From positions 1 to 30,180 of the IMG/VR virus record IMGVR_UViG_3300023061_000424: 30,180 nucleotides of DNA; one strand, given 5' to 3'. This DNA is from a virus. A program made the translations under genes and the position numbers. Under the pieces are notes generated by a model, which was not told the DNA's origin, did not search any database, and was given only the letters and a program-made list of their open reading frames with translations. Shown piece after piece: positions 28,839 through 30,180 of the stretch. Every line of letters starts with the position of its first letter. The first letter of the stretch is position 1.

Positions 28839-29126
28839 CTATTTATTAAGATGCTTTTTTAATTTATAGTTTGTCGTAAACTTAATGCCTTTCCGTGAAC
28901 CGACTTGTTGCTTGCACCCCTTGCTGGGAATATGCTGTAGTCTGCCCTTCAGCTCATAGACTTTGAACGCGCCCCACTCAGGAAACTCGACTATCTGATG
29001 TAGTTTGATATTGCGACCAAAATATCTGACAAAGCAATAATACAATCTCTCAACTTCTTTTAAGTCTGATAGTCTGAATTCAATCGCTAACTCTTTGAAG
29101 AATTTTGCTTTATCTGATTTTGTCAT
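28839..29126 (-). CDS. HU/IHF-like DNA-binding protein (95 aa)
   Basis: The layout follows HU: an N-terminal two-helix part (FFKELAIEFRLSDLKEVERL then YYCFVRYFGRNIKLHQIVEF), then WGAFKVYELKGR in place of the GFGxFxVxxR saddle strand. A short basic arm (KGCKQQVGSRKGIKFTTNY) follows, then a C-terminal LKKHLNK like the FKPGKxLK end of HU. The arm tip lacks the canonical Pro. DNA bending or genome compaction is the likely role. The gene sits in the early operon, 71 bp after a small membrane-protein gene. Confidence 0.6.
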   Translation of the reverse strand: MTKSDKAKFFKELAIEFRLSDLKEVERLYYCFVRYFGRNIKLHQIVEFPEWGAFKVYELKGRLQHIPSKGCKQQVGSRKGIKFTTNYKLKKHLNK

Positions 29127-29138
29127 TTGTTATATATT

Positions 29139-29187
29139 ACAATAATTATTGTGACTTATGACAACCAACGATTTGTAGATTGTCATA
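29139..29187. promoter_or_regulatory. Palindrome and inverted repeat before the HU-like gene
   Basis: ACAATAATTATTGT (29139-29152) is a perfect 14-bp palindrome. TATGACAA (29157-29164) is inverted at TTGTCATA (29180-29187). Both lie between the membrane-protein stop and the HU-like start. They could be an operator or an RNA stem that holds the HU-like start site, but palindromes also arise in AT-rich DNA. Confidence 0.35.
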
Positions 29188-29197
29188 TGTAAACTTA

Positions 29198-29362
29198 TTA
29201 ATCTCTAAACTGTATAAAATCAATACTATGCATATCACCAACAATATCATCTCCACGAAGTATTATATTACTCTGATCTCCGGAAACAACATAAAGACAA
29301 AAACCAGCAACTAATAATATAACTAATATTGATAACAAAATAATTATATTCGCTTTATGCAT
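29198..29362 (-). CDS. Small single-span membrane protein (54 aa)
   Basis: The first 28 residues (MHKANIIILLSILVILLVAG, then FCLYVVSG) form one hydrophobic span or uncleaved signal. A short polar domain follows (DQSNIILRGDDIVGDMHSID, ending FIQFRD), probably outside the membrane. No family is recognised. It fills an otherwise empty 246-bp gap, with its start 11 bp after the previous stop. Confidence 0.6.
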   Translation of the reverse strand: MHKANIIILLSILVILLVAGFCLYVVSGDQSNIILRGDDIVGDMHSIDFIQFRD

Positions 29363-29372
29363 AGTTATTATG

Positions 29373-29570
29373 TTAGTCTTTAATATTTAATTCTTTCTCA
29401 TATTTCAGCGATAATAATGTTGCGTATGCTTGTAGTTCTGATTTCATTCTACTTTTTATATCTTCTTTTCTTATTATTAGTCTATTAGAGGTAAATATAC
29501 ATAATCCACATATTTCTTCATTACAATCATAAACCTTTTTCGTAATATGTTTTTTCATACTTTTATTCAT
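29373..29570 (-). CDS. Small Cys-containing protein (65 aa), first gene of the early operon
   Basis: I start at the ATG at 29570 (TTTATATATG), which lies after the leader hairpin; the frame could extend upstream to 29624 through that hairpin. MNKSMKKHITKKVYDCNEEI is followed by CGLCIFTSNRL with a CxxC, then a helical end. It could bind a metal with the preceding Cys. It is the first gene after the strong promoter at 29700-29728, with a leader of about 120 nt. The function is unknown. Confidence 0.55.
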   Translation of the reverse strand: MNKSMKKHITKKVYDCNEEICGLCIFTSNRLIIRKEDIKSRMKSELQAYATLLSLKYEKELNIKD

Positions 29571-29593
29571 ATATAAACTTATTAAATTACAGT

Positions 29594-29654
29594 GGTAAAT
29601 AGTGGGCACGCTTGTCGACACCAATCGCTTGATGTATTAAACCCACTATCTACC
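29594..29654 (-). promoter_or_regulatory. Structured leader hairpin
   Basis: GGTAAATAGTGGG (29594-29606) pairs with CCCACTATCTACC (29642-29654): 13 bp with a single G-U pair in minus-strand RNA and a 35-nt loop. It lies inside the untranslated leader expected from the promoter at 29700-29728. It may control mRNA stability or translation of the first gene. Confidence 0.55.
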
Positions 29655-29699
29655 TTACTCGGGAACTCCTAAAGGCCTTATGAAAAAACCTATACAGAC

Positions 29700-29728
29700 A
29701 GTATAGCACACATATACTCTACTGTCAA
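29700..29728 (-). promoter_or_regulatory. Strong sigma70-type promoter for the early operon
   Basis: The minus strand has TTGACA (29723-29728), a 17-bp spacer and TATACT (29700-29705). TGTG lies just upstream of the -10, as in the other promoters. It is the only one with a perfect -35. RNA would start near 29693 and run into the early genes. Confidence 0.82.
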
Positions 29729-30148
29729 CCATACTTTTGAAATTTTTTTATTTTTTTTCCATAGAAACGTTTTCAGATTGAACAATGCAGGGGGGGGGTA
29801 TAGAAAGCCACCAGAAGCCATAGGATGACGTATGCGACGTTTAAGCTGTAGATTGTAGTATTTATGCTGTTGTGGGGGTTTGGGGGCGTAGGGAGCAGTG
29901 TGTAGGGTGAAGTTTGTAGAGGATATAGGGGAGAGGTTCTGGGGGAGGAAAAAGTGGGTGTGAGTACCGATAAGATACTTCGGACTACTTCGGGTCCCAT
30001 TAGTCGAAACCACTCCCCCCTCTTACTCTCTACAATCGCCACTCTTTTACTACATTCTACACGCTATACGCTATCATTTTAGCCTTTATTATAGAACTAT
30101 GCACTTATCCACCGACAAAAACGCTAATGTTAGCCGTAGGATAGCTAT

Positions 30149-30176
30149 GCGTCGCACAATATAAGTTGTGCGACGC
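30149..30176. repeat. Perfect 11-bp hairpin near the right edge
   Basis: GCGTCGCACAA (30149-30159) pairs exactly with TTGTGCGACGC (30166-30176) around TATAAG. It is GC-rich in an AT-rich genome and has no T-tract on either side. It could be a terminator of genes beyond the edge, a protein-binding palindrome or a replication element. Confidence 0.6.
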
Positions 30177-30180
30177 CTAA

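Larger units (their letters stand above)
29625..30180. other. Non-coding right-end region, G-rich on the plus strand
   Basis: No convincing gene is present; the open frames here are C-rich and low-complexity. It contains the leader hairpin, the strong promoter, a nine-G run (29790-29798), G-tracts that could form quadruplexes (29874-29907 and onwards), ACGCTAT repeated in tandem (about 30060-30074), a TTATCCACC element (near 30105) and a perfect hairpin at 30149-30176. It may be a regulatory or replication region, or the left side of another genome module. Confidence 0.6.

Noticed and set aside
29690-30042. Two open frames of about 90-107 codons in the right-end region
   Set aside because: They are Pro/Thr/Ser-rich by-products of C-rich tracts, overlap each other in different frames, contain the promoter and lack ribosome signals.
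30087-30118. Second minus-strand promoter (TATAAT at 30088-30093)
   Set aside because: The only -35-like hexamer (TTGTCG) is 19 bp away and the TGTG extension is missing, so support is too weak for a separate feature.
1-30180. Integration module (integrase, attachment sites)
   Set aside because: No integrase, excisionase or repressor gene and no direct repeat at the tRNA were seen; the window gives no evidence of a temperate lifestyle.

Overview
This 30.2 kb, AT-rich window looks like part of a tailed double-stranded DNA phage genome, possibly from a metagenome. Every gene I can support lies on the minus strand, so transcription runs from high to low coordinates. Capsid, portal and terminase genes identify it as a phage. 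The terminase, portal and a capsid protein resembling the SU10/DUF5309 type lean towards a podovirus-like head module, but the tail genes are not in view. TGA, TAA and standard codons behave normally (code 11). The host cannot be named. Several promoters carry the TGTGnTATAAT extended -10 element favoured by Gram-positive sigma-A, and one small cassette has strong AGGAGG ribosome sites. Most other genes have no Shine-Dalgarno sequence, only an A-rich leader ending in AATATG.

Right end (29.6-30.2 kb): 0.55 kb of non-coding DNA with a G9 run, G-quadruplex-like tracts, a perfect 11-bp hairpin and a near-consensus sigma70 promoter firing leftward. 25.9-29.6 kb: small early-type genes, including a membrane peptide, an HU-like protein, a sugar-nucleotide epimerase, three tiny overlapping genes, a deoxynucleotide kinase and an HExxH protein. 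20.1-25.9 kb: packaging module with small terminase, large terminase split by a 378-residue LAGLIDADG intein at the Walker B strand, a second HExxH protein and a coiled-coil protein flanked by an inverted repeat. 13.2-20.0 kb: portal, small head proteins, scaffold, major capsid protein and probable decoration/connector proteins. 10.5-13.2 kb: a lectin-like protein with a long serine-rich tail, an XhlA-like membrane protein, a papain-like peptidase and a holin-like protein.

1.9-10.4 kb: a ten-gene glycosyltransferase/methyltransferase cluster with two pairs of diverged paralogues, invaded by two GIY-YIG homing endonucleases. It is preceded by an intergenic RNA with interleaved (pseudoknot) pairing. 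1-1.9 kb: a promoter, a cassette of three tiny genes with strong ribosome sites, a terminator-like hairpin, tRNA-Thr(UGU), an HNH endonuclease and the start of a tail-fibre-like gene that leaves the window.

The most interesting working idea is a virion glycosylation system. The Ser-rich tail encoded at 12.2-12.6 kb looks like an O-glycan acceptor. The downstream glycosyltransferases and methyltransferases, plus the epimerase at 27-28 kb, could build and cap the sugars, much as serine-rich repeat adhesin loci do in Gram-positive bacteria. This is inference from composition and synteny only. Four homing-endonuclease-type genes (HNH, two GIY-YIG, intein LAGLIDADG) in 30 kb also mark the genome as heavily colonised by selfish elements.
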